Made by a program: the position numbers and the translations under genes. Below, piece by piece: positions 25,978 to 40,400 of a stretch of DNA of 64,000 nucleotides. The DNA is taken from assembly GCA_003342895.1 (NCBI GenBank), contig PTFA01000196.1, forward strand, positions 1,382,227 through 1,446,226, in the 5' to 3' direction. Below the pieces are notes generated by a model, which had not been told where the DNA came from, searched no databases, and saw only the letters and a program-made list of their open reading frames with translations. Source of the stretch: Casuarius casuarius. Lineage: Eukaryota; Chordata; Aves; Casuariiformes; Casuariidae. Position 1 is the stretch's first letter. Each line of letters opens with the position of its first letter.

Positions 25978-26124
25978 TTAAGAGCTTGGCATATCAGCCT
26001 TACTGAGTGCAATAGCCAACTCAAGGTCTTCTTGTTCTTGTCTCCGCAATCGAGCTAGTCTTTCTTGCTCTGTTTTTTCACTCTCACGCTTTGCCCACGC
26101 CAGCTGCTGTTCTTCATTTCCAAA
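25978..26124 (-). CDS. EPS15L1: EPS15L1 exon 24 (UIM motifs and stop)
   Basis: Forty-eight codons begin [20 protein letters not shown] and end [17 protein letters not shown] with TAA. They hold two ubiquitin-interacting motifs with the conserved alanine and serine positions ([11 protein letters not shown] and [13 protein letters not shown]). The acceptor is TTTTAG and the upstream intron is 4.7 kb. Confidence 0.95.
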   Translation of the reverse strand, partial: FGNEEQQLAWAKRESEKTEQERLARLRRQEQEDLELAIALSKADMPSS

Positions 26125-29100
26125 CTAAAAAATGAAAATGGAAAATGGGTTAATAAATAAATTTACCAGAAAAGCCAGAAAAAGTATACGAAAAATACAA
26201 GAAATCAAACGCATTAAATATACAAATCAAGTACACTAAGCTGCGTGAGGCTAGTTCTTCTGGAATCAAATAAAAATTCGCTGTTTTCCTTACTTCCTCC
26301 TTTCACTTATTTCCTTAACTTCTGTCTTCCTCCCACCAAAGAACTAACCCTGCTGGGTTGCCTGCCCCTGCCTCCACGTCTCCGCAGTCTACGAAAACAG
26401 CCGGAGGACTGGAGCCAAACAAAAACTCCATAAACACAAAAAAAAGTTTGTTAGTGGTTTGGGAGCATAGCAACCTACATCCACTCTTCAGAAAGCTAAA
26501 TTTGTTAGCTTTTAGCTGGTAAAACCAACAGCTATTTACTCTTTTGCAACTACACTGCAAAGAGTTTTATTGTAGTATTTCCTGCTAATGGTGAGGGGTT
26601 TTACTAATGAATTGGGAGACTGCCAATTTGTGGGAAATTTCACCACCCAGTCGAAAGTGGGGGGGGGGGAAGAGAGGAAAAAAAAGAGAAAAAAAAAGAA
26701 AAAAGTCTTTCTGTAACTATCCATAGAATACATGCAGTTTTTTTCCAGTAAGAAATAATGCAAGAGAATCCAATTTACTTCAGCAAAAACACTAAGCAGA
26801 CATAACACATTTTAACATTCAGCTTATAAGCCTGTTTGAGCTTTCCAAAACACATTTAAGTACATGGCAGCAATCAGCAAAACTATTCCAAAATTATATT
26901 CCAATATTTAGTACTGAAGTATGCAAAAGTTTGTCTTCTTGAGGTTTTTGCATAAAATGTTATAAAAGTATTTTATAGAAATAATACTAATTTAAATCTA
27001 AAATAAAATCTGGTACTATCTATTTTAGCCTTTGGTGAAGAGGATGATGTTAACAGGAGTGTTTGCAGAGCAAATATTTGCATTATAACCCACTTCTAAA
27101 ATTTGCTTTGTACAACCTTCTTTTTTTGAACGTCGAGGAAAAGGTATTATTTGGGTTTTTTGGAAGAGAAAAATACATGGAATTTATAGTTTTAACTTTC
27201 AGTTGAATGCATATTGCAAATATTGGTCTCTGGTCCACAATACAGTAACTTTGAACATAACAAAATATGCCTCTCCACTAGATGACATGGCTATACCTTC
27301 CCAGACAAGCTTGAAATATTGTACTGAATATGAAGTGCAACTTTAAATAGTAGACCTATGCCTGTCTGAATGTGTATTATACAAAGACCCCCACTCCTGC
27401 CTTTTCCACTCTGCGCTGTATCTATAATTCATATTTTCAAATAAATGCATCTATGTGTATTTCTTTAAACCTGAGGCCAACTCTCACTCAGTTAAATTAT
27501 GCTTTATCTGTACTTTTGCAGATGCTCGCAATTCCTCATTTTATTTCTGTTAATATCTGAAAAAGCAAGAGGATACGATGCATAAAAGGAGGACTACTTT
27601 TAAAATTACTTTTCTCCAAACAGTAACTCTGCTGTCGTTGCCATAAAAATCAAGATGAGGACCTTTGCATTCAGTGTTGTTGAAATACAGTAAAGGTACC
27701 ACACATTATATGAAATTTTACTTCTAAAATGAAGAAATCCTACTGTCGTTACTCCTTTAAATAATTTCAGTGAACAGCTGACAGGTAAGATTTAAAAGCT
27801 CACTAAGGTTTTGAAAACATGATTTTTTCAAGACACAGTGAAGGCAGACTCAAATGGAAGTAGGACTTCTCCACTTATTCCAAGAATTCAAAAAGAAGAT
27901 CCTGTAGCTGCGATGGAGAATAACGGTTACTATTTTCGGAAATATAATAAGCGTTAGTTAATCCCTCTGGGATGTCTTTTTTAAAAAATGTTGAGAAAAC
28001 ATATTTACTTATATGGCTTACATCTTAGGGTAAGTCTTCCAAAGCTTAGAGGAGTCCAACTTAAGATTTGTTTATGATATACAAGTTATATTTTTGTGGT
28101 TAAAAGGTCTGAGAAGAAAAAAAGAAAAAGGGAAAAAAAGAAAAAGTGATTCATAGAAACCAAATCTGGATGTGCCTTATTACAAAGGCTTAGCATAAAG
28201 TACAATTTTCAGGAGTGTAACTCTGACCATCAAATAGTGAAATACAGGACAATTCATTGTGGCCCGATTCTTGTGCAATTACCTATAAAAAGGTCACATA
28301 ACTGAAATACAAGTCATTTAAAAGAACAACAATTTTTTTTGCATATGCCCAGTTTTCAAGAAGTCTATAAATTTATATCACATATCTGCCATTTCATAAA
28401 CACTCTCATATATTATCTTTTTTTGTCCAAAAGTACAGTTAGACACAAGGCACAAGTGAGAAAAATAGCAGAATCTGCAGAGGAAATAATCAAATACACA
28501 GAAAATTACCCTGACTTGTATTTACTAAACTACCAGCTTATATGAAGAGAAAAATTTTAGTTTAGTTCTAAATGCTCTGTTTCTTGGAAATTAAGATGCT
28601 TTGCGTGGACTAAAAAATTACTTTTCTTGTTGTCCTGTAAACTTAAGATAGAACCTAGAAATACCCGAAACATGAGGTAGCAAAACAGTTTGCTTTGTTC
28701 CAAAGGGTCACATTTTACACTAGTGCAAAAGTTAAGAATGCAACAAGAATATACCTAAGAAATTCTGGGTGCGTGAACTGGCCAGCATCTCCAAAAAACC
28801 AAATCTGACAGAATGCTACTAAAAATTAATGAAGCCCTCATGTTATTTCTTAGCAAGGGTAAAGAATTCCAACTAAAAACTACATTATTCAGTTAGTCAA
28901 ATGTATATGATTCTATGATTCTATTCTCAGATTCCACAGACTCAAACTGCATGTCAAGAAACCTTCTGTAAGCAAAATTTATTATGAAGATAGTTACCCA
29001 AACAACAGGTATAGACAATATAATATTGTCAGGTAAAGACATAATACTCTTCCTGATTACAAGTTAATTAGTGCACATAAGAGTTCATGCAGGAGAATTA

Positions 29101-32100
29101 GCCATCATCAAGTGTAGTAACGTAATCCTGTTATTTGCAAGCAAAAAATAAATACTGAAAAGAACAGGGAAACAAATTCTTTTCAATCTCTTTTCAATCA
29201 ACTTCAGTTAACACTTTTTTTTTCTTGGAACAGTATAAAGCAATTCACAAAACCAATTTTAAAAATTAATTTTATTGGATGAAGTGCCACCTAATAGTAA
29301 TTAAACAAACTATAAGTGGCTACTACTTGGATCTCATTTTCCCTACTTTTTCTTATCTTTTAAAGTCAATCTTATCTCCTGAAACTTGATGGCATGAAGA
29401 ATTAAACACTAGGGCACCCATTGGGATGGGGGAGGGAGATTTTGGTTAATCATCTGATACAATCACTCAGTGTAAGTCACACTCTTAACGTAAGAAATGC
29501 AGTCTGTAAATAAGATAACAATAGCTGGGTAACAGTCATTCCATTCATTATTTTGCTTTCATTCAAAGAAGAAATTAGGTGTTGTTCAAGAAATTTCAGA
29601 TAAAGCAAGTTTTGCGTCTTATTTTTATTAAGAATGTCACCATTTTGTATACATTCACAGAATTTAACTGTGCACTAAATTCAACAGGCTAGTACTAACT
29701 GTGGTAAAGCATACATAGTATCTTGAACTTTATCATAGATAAATTAAAGAACTGAGGCCAGCTAAAAGTATGCACAGATGACCTCAACTAACAATATCAA
29801 ATAGGAAAGTGATACACATTTACTATTAACTAATAATTGGGGTGGGGGGGACATTAAAAAATAAGCAACCTGAAAGATTCAGCTTTAAGATCTCCACTTG
29901 CTGAACACTGAATTGTGCCCATCAGACTTAAAGTAACAGATTAAGTTGGCAATTTTACTGCATGGCAATGTGACAGAACAAAAACACATGAAAGGAGGAA
30001 GAAGCCTGAGGCTATGGATGGAACAGATTTCTACCTATTCGTAGAAGTAATAAGAACCACACTACTACTACATTTACAATGATTTCCAATTCAATAATGT
30101 ACCTGTCAACACTAAAAACAAAGCCAGACTTTTAGAAATCCTGTTATTTTTTCCATGAAAGGGCACTTGGCTTTGCTTTCCAACCTTCCGATACTGTCTT
30201 TTGGAGTGCAATACGGGTGTTTCTCTACTGGTTCTACAAAACAATTTTGTATGCTTTGTCTAACAAGGGCTTCTCTACATTATCAGTAATTGGAACAAAA
30301 TTCAACAGCTAAATTTTCAATCTCTGTCTTGTATATGTATCCTTATGATCACATTGCATTGTGTACAGACAACATTGCGACAGGATTGTCAGAACTTTTT
30401 TTTCCACAAACAGTTACAAATACTTTACGGAATCTTTTTCGTTAAGGATTTACTTCTCAGGATATGGTGAAATTGCTATATAAAAGTCTTCAACAATTAT
30501 TTCTGAAGAATCTTTACATCATTGGCTCCCCCAAATCAGTTACAAAATAGCCTCCATGCAACAAAAACAATACACAGATTCTGCTACAAAGAATTTGTGA
30601 GTAAAGGCACACTGCACTAAAATAATTTAAAAGCAAGTAAACCCTTTAAAATTTAGTATGAAACTCAAAACTTCTTTTTTATTGAAATAATGCCTTTTTT
30701 ATTACAGAAATATTAATACAAAAACAACAAGGACAGCATGAAGGTACTAAGAGACAGAAGCCAGTGAACAGTAGGTTTGCAGTTAAAACAAAAACCCAAT
30801 AGATTGCTGCAAGCAGAGCAGAAAGTGGTTTGCTCAGAGACAATGAACTTAACTTACAGAGCTGAAGTCTGCAAACCCCAAGGAAGAGTCTTTAGAAGTT
30901 TTACTTGAAGAGGAGGGAGCAAATGGATCTTTTCCACTAAATGGGTCCCCAAACCCCTTTTTACTTTGAAACGGGTCACTGCTGTCAGCCCCAAATGGCT
31001 GGAATGGATCATGGGGCTTGGGAAAATCTGAAGACCCAAGGTGGCTTACAGGAGTACTTTTACCTGGAAAGTTTAGGAGAAAAACAAAAGGAGAAAAAGA
31101 GAAGTTACTTACCATGGACAATGCAAACCCCTTAAATAGGAAACTGTGCTGATGCATTTTAGCATCATCCATTCTTCTTGGGGTAGTTTAAAATTTAACC
31201 AAATACAATAGCACTCATCACTCAATGCAAATCATCTCAAACAGATGTTTTCTCTATATGGATTTATTATGTTATTTATACATATTACAATATTAATACC
31301 ATCAAGATTTTGTATGATAAACCCCAATATAATGACATTTGATTGGAAGAATTTGACACATATGACTTTATTCCATTTTCCTGGATTAAAGACATTTAAG
31401 GTTGGGATTGTATAAAACTGAAAATACTTAGAAACGTATATCACTGAAGATAAGTAATTAATCATGCCAAATAGAATTGAATAGTAACTTATCTCTGTGT
31501 ATAGTATGCATGCATTCTCTTTTTTTTGGGGACTAGTTTGTCCTTCTGCCACCACACTACATATGTACAATGGAAAAGAGACTGATGAAGAAAACGCTTT
31601 GTTTTGGGGGCTTGTTGTGCAACCCAGCTTTTGTAGGTGACTGCTTATTCTTATACTCCACCTCAGTGCAACTCCACAACGGAGCTGAAAATCCAAATAC
31701 TTCAGAGTGCGTATTTGGCATGTCTAAGACATAGCCTGGCATCTTTTAAGAAGGCATTTTCTGTCAATGGTAGGTGCTCATGAACATTAATGCTGCATGC
31801 ATTAAACGGCATTTCCGCAAATCTGCAGAAATCCTCATTTGTCAAAAGAGGAGAAGTAAAGGTCAGCAACATTTACACTACATAAATAACCTAACCAGCA
31901 GCCTGCCTGCACTTACCGTTCAGTCTCAGCCCTGCCTCTCCTGCCCCAGAGGCCAGCCAGAAGCCCGTCTGCCCTCCCCAGACACCCAGCCCTTTGCCAC
32001 CAGCGGGCTCAGCCCAGCGCTAGCAGCCCCTGCTTGGAGACTGCACCACTGCCGTGGCCACAGCCCTCAGCCTCAGGCAGGCACAGATTTACCGGGGAGC

Positions 32101-35100
32101 CCAAGGAATCGTGCAGTCTCTTATCGCATAAGCACTAACATCAGCCCTGCTCTTCGTTGAGAAGGCAGGTCTGAGATTTAATGCTTGCCAAATAAGCCAA
32201 CTACAATGAAAGTAACAGCTTGTTGTTTCTCATTTTTTCCAGTATATGATCCCCCGTAGCCTCCAGACTCATATATAAACCTATGGTTCAGGCAAAAATG
32301 AACTACCAGTACCTATAAAAATGGGAGACAAGAGAGCAAGAGGTACAGGTTTCTTTTTCAACCTCAGGTAGGACTTGCCGATCAGTGATAAAATCTTAGG
32401 ACATGCAGACATTCATCATACTGAACTGCACAGGCAAGAACGCTGTGTGCTGGACAGCGGAAGTTATTCTTGCACTCAGCTCAGGCCTCGGATGGAGTAT
32501 GGTGACCACTTTTAGGCACTATGCTTCAGGAAAGATGTGAAGCAAGCTAAGAAAGCCGCCAGGAGAACAAGCAGACAGAAAGAGGTGTAGAACACAACAC
32601 ACATGCAGCAGGAGTTACAATTAAGCTCATTTAGTCTTGAGAATACTGATAGGAAACACAATCACAGTCTTGCAGGCAAATCTTCCACACCCACTAGGAA
32701 AAAGACCAATAAGCTTACAGGTAATGGATTTAGACTTTACCAAAGGAGACTGCTAAAACTTTTAAAACTTAGGAATATTCAAGACTGCCTAGGGAATTCG
32801 TTGCATCCTATTATTATGATTAAGAACAGGTTAGATAAATCGTTTCTAGAAATCATACAAGTTGAGCCACCTTGAAACTGGAAGATAGATTAGATCTCTT
32901 ACAGTTTGCTTCAGTATTACTTTCCGTGGTTCAGTGTGCACGCTCCGTCCTGGCTAACAGATGTGATAAGGTTGCATGGACACCCATATTAGAAACTGCA
33001 CATGGGATTTCTAAAGACAGGCAGGTCAGGCCATTAATTCGTCCTTCATGCAAGGAAATAACAAGATATACAGGAAACACCAGCAGCATTTGTTGCCCCC
33101 ACAAGTTTTGACCCTCCTTCATGCTCTTCACCAGTTTCAAACTGCCTTTGCTATCAACAAAGAGGACACGCTTTGCTCGCTAAAAACAGGCTGCTGCCTT
33201 TACCTCCCGCTCATCATCATGGCCCGTAGGAGATCTTGCCTTCTGCCCCACCTACGCAATGCTAGCGACCCAAGCAAACCTGGGGAATAACGCAGCAATT
33301 CTTACGTGATTCTCCAGGCAAAAGAGCAAACGACAGTGACTAGTCACCATCTCCGACAAGGTCTTCCCACCACGAAATGCAATTTACAATAATTTCAAAT
33401 TAAGTTACAAATAGAAATAAAGTAGCTGTATTTCTAATTTAAGGTCAAGGCAGAGTAAGACCCCTCTACATTTTTTTCTTCTACTGCCAGATACTAGCAA
33501 GCAAATTGTCTCTACTATATTTCACCCGTATGGTCCAAAACTAAATTTGATAGAGGGAAAATGGTTCCATTTTAAGTTGCCCTTTTCTTAGGTTAAAATT
33601 TCTGTTGCTGAAACCACTGTGTGGAATTGGTGACTGTTAATACAAACGCAGGTTTTGAAACATATTTGCTCAGCAAAACTGTTTTTTCTAGGTGGCCTGT
33701 TTAGTGTTTTTCGCATGAAGCCCCTAGTGGTTTCGGAGCACACATAACGAGCCTTGGGGTTTCTTCTGCTTCATCTTCAGAACAGATCACAAAAGGATAA
33801 CTTTGCTGCAGAGGAAATGTAACGGTGAATACTATGGAGCTACTGCTAATACAGAAATTTTCCATTTCATGTTCTGAATGCCACTTCAATCAGTTTTTGC
33901 ATGCTAAAGAATAGAAGAGGGCTTTAATTTTGTTATTTTGAAGAAACACTGAAAGAGGGCAACCTTTACAAGATCAGAGTTATTTTTTGCGAAGCAATTT
34001 TAAGAGCAGCACCCACATTGAATAAGTCAGTGCTAGTACTCATGACAAAGAGGGTCCTCAGCAAGTCTTTTTTCACAACACTTTGTACATTAGTTATAGC
34101 TTGTCTCATCCTGCCACACTCAGCAAACATGGTTTTGAAACCTAGCAGAAGTGCATATATTCAAATATACTAATTTATTGGCCACAAATTAGTAATAATA
34201 ACACCAGAATTCTTTTTCTTACAATAAGTCCTGGCTGACTTACTCCAAGTGTGCATCCCCAATGAAGTAAGTGTATGTTGAAGGTTTTTATATCTCCAGG
34301 TACTCAAGGATGTGGGTACAGTATTTCTATAATGTAAGGCAAAAATCCCCGAACCACATTAAAAAGTCACCAACAAAACTGAAGAACATTGGTAACATCA
34401 TAATATTGCAAAAATATGCTATTAGTAGTGACTAAGATCAAATTAACTTTTTATTCATTGGAGATTAAAAGTATTACATTTTAAAATGATACAGCTCATC
34501 ATTTTTCAGGTATAGTAGTAAGAAAGTGCAGGTGAGCAGTTGTAACCCTTACTTATTTCATTTTTCTGCTAATAGTTTCAGGGAAAAAAAACTCAGAAAT
34601 AAGCAAAACAGGTCCTATTCTGAAACCACAGCAGTTTCAGCAGTTACCCAAGTGGTGCACCCAAACCACACCGAGGACTCACTTCAGCAAAAAGAGATGA
34701 TGAACAAAATGGTTTACCACAGCAAATGCTGTTAACTTATAGCGAACTCCACCCATACGAAGGGTTTATCTAATTTCATACCCCACAGCAAACTTTAGGG
34801 TTGAGATCTAGAGCTCTTTCTGGTAGGCTGCAATTACAGAAATTGTCTTATCGAGTTATAAAATACTGACAATGAAACAATGAAACGAAACACAGTTTTT
34901 ACTAGATTCCGTGTTTCAAGGGTGACCCTAACTTTCTGCTCAGAAGAATATCTTTCTGCATTATGAGAAACAGCATGTTTTCAGGTATTTAAAGACTGTA
35001 GCATAATGATGCATGCTCACAGACAAGTATGGCAGAGTTAAGATGACACAATTTTAAACTTTCACTGAACAAGTAGTTCTTTCAAGGAAACTTCCTAAAG

Positions 35101-37457
35101 TAAAAAACACATCTTATGAAGTCAGAGTCTTACTGCTCAGGATAAGCAGTGGTAGCATGAGTGAAGTCCATACCTGGGATTATATTTGAACAATTAATAC
35201 CAGGATTCCTACCTCCCCTGTCTCGTATCTGCCAGAGGAAGTGTTACTCTAGAAAACTTTGAGGACTGTGCAGCATGTGAGGTGCCTCCCAGCAAATCTC
35301 TGTCTTAGAACTTCACCAGATTTATGCATCATTCCTAACCTACTCAGCATCTTTTTCACTATGCTGTTAAACTACCCAGCTTTTCCATAAATGCAGAATA
35401 AGACTGTGGACTTTAAGAGCTTATAGAAAAAAGTATTACCAATTTTCAAAATGTGCCTCAAGGCTACTTAAACTAAAACCAATTTTCTGCAGAATACTCC
35501 AAAGGCATTTGTCCTCAACAATGGCTATTTCTACATCGTATTTCAAACTCAACTGTTCTGCCTATAAAGTTGTTTACACGAAAAATCATAGCATGTATTT
35601 TAAATAACAGAAGGAAGTATTTTTCCTACTCAAAAAGAACTAAAACCTCTTTTTGCTTAATATTTGCACTCTCGCCTTTAGCTAGCCGTTATTTTTGAAA
35701 ACCTTAGCTTAAGAGAAATACTCTGCAAGCTACAAACTTCTGGAAACAGGAGGTTAGACTAGAAATCGTTGCCTTCAGATCAACAATCTGTTCTGAAACA
35801 GATTCTCAACAACTTGTTTCATCAATTAGTACTGAAATATCTTTCGTGTGAGAGATGAGCACAAACAAGAGAATCAAAGCGTGAATGGAATTTTTAGTTT
35901 GTGGCTGGGGCAGGTGCTCCACCTATGAGTCATTTATCCTACACAACAAGGGATGCCTGTACTCTAACGCAACTGTCAGGTCTTCTAGAAGTCACGAGCA
36001 AAAAAAAAAAAAAAAGTTTTGCTGTCAGTCACAAACTTTGGGGCTGAATTTGTCACTCTCAGCTGCAGATGAGGAGAAAATTAAGGTGAGCAGGCACTAT
36101 GCTGCTCGTGTATAAGCTTGGGGACCAGAGCAGCTCTAAGGAAGCAGATGTGCTGCAGCCACTTAGAAGTAAACACAACGCTTCTGTGATCAAACGAGGC
36201 ATTAATAACACTATTCTACATTCTCCTCCAGACCACCAAAATACAAATCCATCTGACTTGAATATGCACAGGCAAATAAAGCAGCTGAACTGCAAGGGAA
36301 TTCTTTTATTTTTCTTTTCTTTAGTTAAACTGACTGCTTAATATAATTCTTTCTTTCAGTCATAGCTCCTGATTAAACATACCTACCATTGTTTTCTTTT
36401 TCTTAAAATTATCTCACTAAATACATGGGGCAAATTTCTGTGCAGATACATATCCTGGGGACATTGTACATGGTGCAGGTCAAAGAGAACACCCCTCCAA
36501 ATGGGATGGGTTTGAACACTTTAAGAATTTATATGGCATGATTTTCATTTGAGAAATGAACTCAGTAAAGGCACACAACATAAAGCATTCAGGGCTTGTT
36601 TTGCAAGTTTTTTAACCAAGATACTGAACAAACTGTGAAGTCTTCATTTCTGCTTAATTAAGATATCAAAGACACAGCATGGGCACACAAACACTGCTAA
36701 GAACATTCGTATGTGCAACTGTAGAAGCAGTGAAGATTCAGGCTTTCTCCTTTTCTCACTGACAACTGTCAAAGTGAGCTGACAGGGCTCCTCTACTCCT
36801 TTATAGATGAAAAAGTAAGCCAAAATGGTCAAAACAGTCAAACCATAAAATGTCTTAAATTTAGAGAAGTGACACGTATGAAAAAGAACTATATTTGTGA
36901 TCAACATAAAGGAGGAGGAAGCATCAAATACAAAGGAAGAGCGTGGCAGAGCAAGGCTGTACAAACATCAGCTTTCTGTGAGCCACTTGCCCTGCCCTTC
37001 TGATTCGTGCAAGCATAGTGCTGGCTGAGAGCACTAGGCATCTGCTTTGGTACAGCAGTACTTACAAGCATCTAAAATGGTTCAGGGGTCCAGAAGACAT
37101 CCCACGGATTGACTCTAGCTCAAAAGCTTCTAGCTGGACAATCCTGGTCCGGTAAGCCTGGCATGCGTGTGCCTGCTTAGCGTATCTTATCTAGGTATCC
37201 ATTCACTGAAGGATCCACTTGCTAAAGTGTCACTTGTTTAAGTGACACTTGTGATGAAAGGGCAAAGCCTCCTCACCCAAAATGAGGGAACTATTTTTTC
37301 TGTAGACGATGGATTACTACATGCATCACAGCTGAAACAGTTTCCAGACTAGTGTTATAGAACATTAAGTTATATTCTAAAGATCCTCCCCCCCCCCTTT
37401 TTTTTAGTATCAGCAAATCTAAATACCATTTATCTTTATCTGCCAACTGGCAAGGTT

Positions 37458-37488
<31 letters not shown>

Positions 37489-40400
37489 AGCTCACATAGG
37501 ACATGATCAGTCAGATTTTACTAAAGTCAGTTGGGGCCTTTATTAACTTCATTGGGAACAGCAAAACGCTTCCAGCAGTTTGGCGATTTGTGCTTTGATA
37601 AAAACATTGAAACCTAACACATTAGTTTGTTCTATTTATTACTAATAATGTCACTGCTATTTTTTATAATAATTTCTAGTCACTCAAATTAAATGCTGTA
37701 CAAACCTTTGTGCTGGCACTGAGGTCTTTTGGGACTCTATATAAACCAGGCACCTCCGAAGGATTAAAATCATACTTCCTAATTTAAGGCTAGCTGATTA
37801 ATAGATCTGTCTTCTGAAGACATTTTGCAATATTGTGACACTTCAAAAATACTACCAATCAATCACAATAACAATGTGAGAACGGAATTGAAGTCCTTAA
37901 CTCAAAGACAGAGGTGTTAACCACTAACTTCTGAAATGCCAATTAATAAATTCAGTTTGCAAGATACATCAGAGCTATAAATAATAAATGGATCAAAAAA
38001 TAAAGCCAAAGGTTTTTGATAATCTCATTGCGTCAGGTATTTAAATATAAAATGCAATGAATGAACCAATTTGGAATAACAACAACTTTCCAATATCATC
38101 ACAGCAGCTAGGTAAATCTAGTAATTCCTTTTTACAACAGATGAATTAAATATTCCAAATAATACGGTATTTTTTCTGCTATTCATCAATGTATTGGTAT
38201 TCCAAAGGAAAACAGAAATGTGGGAAAGTACATTATCACTGAGGAAGTCCATTATTAATGCAATTCCCCCCACCTCTACAGTCCTTAATATATTAAATAC
38301 AAATTACAAAACTTACACAGGTTTAAAAAAAGGTAGTGATAAAAAAATTGTTTTTATTAAGCAATCATTGCAAGGAGAAAGCACACTGAATTGAAAAGCA
38401 CATTTTCTTCCTGCATTTTAGGACTTTTATATTCTTTCAAGGTTAAAAAGGTCAAAACCACTATAAGCAAGCAATAAAAATTTAGAAGAGGTTGAAGGTT
38501 ACACACTGGTTAGTGGTGAAGGTTCTTCCACTAATATCACTGGTTAACAGTACTGTTATAACCGCAATGTGGAATGCATGGTGCTGCATTTAAAGGAAGT
38601 GGGTAAGGGTGGGGCAAATGCAGTATGTCCCACGATCAAAGCACTAGAGCATTGAATTTTACTTATAACCCAATCACTGACACCCACACAGCAACTTCCT
38701 GTACTTTAAAAAAAAAGAAAAGAAAAAAGAAAAAAGAAAAAAAAAATCTGTTTCTCTCTTTTTGCAATCAACAACTTTTACCTAGAAACTAGTTAGCGGT
38801 GAACTCTGACTGATTTCAATCTGCAGCTCATGGCAGAAAACATGATTGTTAATCTGTGAGAACCTACAAAGGCCATTTTAACTGACAGGTTTCAGTGCAT
38901 CAGCTCTTTCTGCCTTTTTTATTCTTAATTACACAAAAGCTCTAAAAAACCAAGGAACTAGTATAAAAAAAATACAAAGTGACCAGAAGTTCAGTAGTGC
39001 TAAATGCTACACAGAATGCTTTGTGACAGAAAATAGAGTGTATTTATAAATCTACAAAACCTGAGCTATATTTTAGAACAATTTTAGAAAATAATACATA
39101 CTAAGATTTAGATCCCTCTCACAGGGTACGTTTGCCTTGGTAAGTCGAGAGAAGATACTATTATTTTTGTTAATATAAGCAATAATTAATGTTGTCTTGT
39201 TTTTCATTTAACAAGCCACAGAGAAGACAAATACATAGCCCACTATGCAAAGCACAGGCCTGCTTATATCTGGGTAACTTTTTTGTGCTTTTGAGCATTA
39301 TTAAAAATACAGTATCGATAAATATAGGAAACCTTTCACTTCCCTCAGAAGAAACCTTCAAGTTCTTCAGTACCACCTGCTGAACATCAGATTACTTGAG
39401 CAAAGTCCCAGGGGAGCTGTACTAAACCTTGGACATTAGGAACTTCATAGGCTATGAACATATTCCTGAAGAGAAAAAAACCCTGGAGAGTAGCTAAAGA
39501 GCTTTTTCTTAGTTGATCTTCCTCAGCCTATAAAGAATCCTAAACTAGGTAAGGGAAAAAGATACTGATTTTTGAAATCTTTACATGTAACACAGGTATG
39601 TTGAAGCTTTGATGCACGCCTGTATCTATACTTGCTACTTCTACAACTTCTTTTCCTTGTCATTCTGTTTTTATTCCCTGATTTGTTAATTGTCCTTCAA
39701 TTTTCCTTAAAGACTCTGCACTTAATCTTTAAATCATTATCTTGAAAAAACACAGTAGAACATTTAGTCAAAAAAACAAACATAGGAGATGTGTCTTGGA
39801 CCAAGTAAGGACCAGTTTAAAACTGAGAAACACAAGAAAGATCTTGAAGGCTTTGGTTCAAAAAAAGAAGAGAGAGAAAAAGGAGGAAAGTGATTTATAA
39901 AGAAAAGAACAAACATAAGCCTCAGATTCAGCCTTAGATACATCTTCAACGACATAATCTCATGGTTGTCATCCCCACTCATGACCATAGTTTTAGAGAA
40001 GGGAAAGATATGGATCTCAAGGGTTTTCTAATCCATGCCACATGACGAGTGTTTGCCTCTCCTCGCCAGATAGTAATAACCACAGACAGCAGACAGCTGT
40101 GAACAGAAGTACCTGCTAATATAGTCATCAGGTCGTAGCTGCCATCAAGATTTCAAAACAACAAACACCAACTCTAAAAAAAGAAATAAAAATCTTTCAC
40201 TTCACAGGCAGCCAGCAACAAGCAGGTCAGGAATTACAAGGCTCCACTAAGCACTGTATGAAGATTGCCTCCAGAGCCTTTCTATGAGGGCAGCTAACCT
40301 GATGCACACATCCCACTTACAGTTTTTGCAGATGCATCTGAAGATCCTCTGATCCAACTTTCACCAAAAGGCAAACAAAGGCTATGTCTAAAGTGCTTCA

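Larger units (their letters stand above)
26125..30857 (-). other. EPS15L1: EPS15L1 last intron
   Basis: The 4.7 kb intron is A/T-rich. It holds a G-run and purine-rich tract at 26658-26705, the possible tail of a CR1 element at 28860-28926 and, at its 5' side, the alternative polyadenylation signals near 30.7 kb. Nothing else is recognised. Confidence 0.6.

Noticed and set aside
34868..34893. ISRE-like GAAAC repeats
   Set aside because: The spacing between GAAA cores does not fit the two-base spacing of an ISRE, and the surroundings are simple A-rich DNA.
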